From an uncultured candidate division Zixibacteria bacterium (lineage in GTDB: Bacteria; Zixibacteria; MSB-5A5; GN15; FEB-12), in NCBI GenBank assembly GCA_913009765.1, contig CAJVYT010000290.1, positions 1 to 5,724 on the forward strand: a stretch of DNA of 5,724 nt, read 5' to 3'. This document shows positions 5,674 to 5,724 of the stretch, in pieces. The notes beneath the pieces were generated by a model. It did no database searches and was not told the origin of the DNA. It saw only the letters and a list, made by a program, of their open reading frames with translations. A program made the position numbers and the translations under genes. The stretch's first letter is position 1; every line of letters starts with the position of its first letter.

Positions 5674-5724
5674 AGATCGGAAGAGCGTCGTGTAGGGAAA
5701 GAGTGTAGATCTCGGTGGTCGCCG
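5674..5724 (+). other. Illumina TruSeq-type adapter sequence (contamination)
   Basis: The last 51 bases begin AGATCGGAAGAGCGTCGTGT and continue to the window end as the reverse complement of the Illumina universal adapter, with no mismatch that I can recall. The junction falls after the ATG at 5671-5673, in the middle of a coding region. This is read-through into the adapter that was not trimmed before assembly. It is not part of the organism's genome. Confidence 0.98.

Noticed and set aside
5674..5724. GC-rich tail as a transferred element or a distinct C-terminal domain
   Set aside because: The sequence is the Illumina adapter, so its different composition and basic peptide are artefacts.

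Overview
The window is an AT-rich stretch of bacterial DNA, very probably the whole of a short metagenomic or single-cell Illumina contig. All genes lie on the + strand. Nearly all have good Shine-Dalgarno sequences a few bases upstream, and most are separated by only 1 to 13 bases. All the intact proteins are membrane-anchored or multi-pass, and none belongs to a family with a function I can name. The gene set (multi-pass protein, anchored extracytoplasmic alpha/beta protein, small multi-pass protein, FN3-plus-cytosolic-domain protein) resembles hypothetical clusters I associate with uncultured candidate phyla. An FCB-group or Chloroflexi-like lineage is a weak guess; no marker gene is present to settle taxonomy.

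Layout: 1-362 is the 3' part of family A. Its last 59 codons (186-362) are clean, while 1-185 is recognisable as the same gene but disrupted by apparent indels and extra G bases. 365-1267 is family B copy 1. 1277-1927 is family C copy 1. 1928-2158 is the only real gap, holding a doubtful 61-residue ORF with a signal-like N-terminus. 2159-3610 is family D (signal peptide, interrupted FN3-like domain, membrane segment, conserved cytosolic domain, membrane segment). 3624-4436 is family A copy 2, complete. 4440-5327 is family B copy 2. 5329-5673 is the start of family C copy 2. 5674-5724 is not genomic: it is Illumina adapter sequence.

The main biological observation is that A-B-C occurs twice in the same order, with D between the copies. 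Because D sits 13 bases from the second A while C to D is 231 bases, the repeating unit may be D-A-B-C. That predicts another D just left of the window. The paralogues are clearly diverged, so the duplication is old and both copies look maintained. The most economical reading is two related membrane complexes built from the same set of subunits, each with a large extracytoplasmic domain (B), two polytopic subunits (A and C), and a subunit linking an external FN3-like domain to a cytosolic domain (D). The activity cannot be read from the sequence.

Both ends of the window carry technical problems: adapter at the right end and probable base-call or assembly errors at the left. Proteins predicted from either edge should not be used without trimming.
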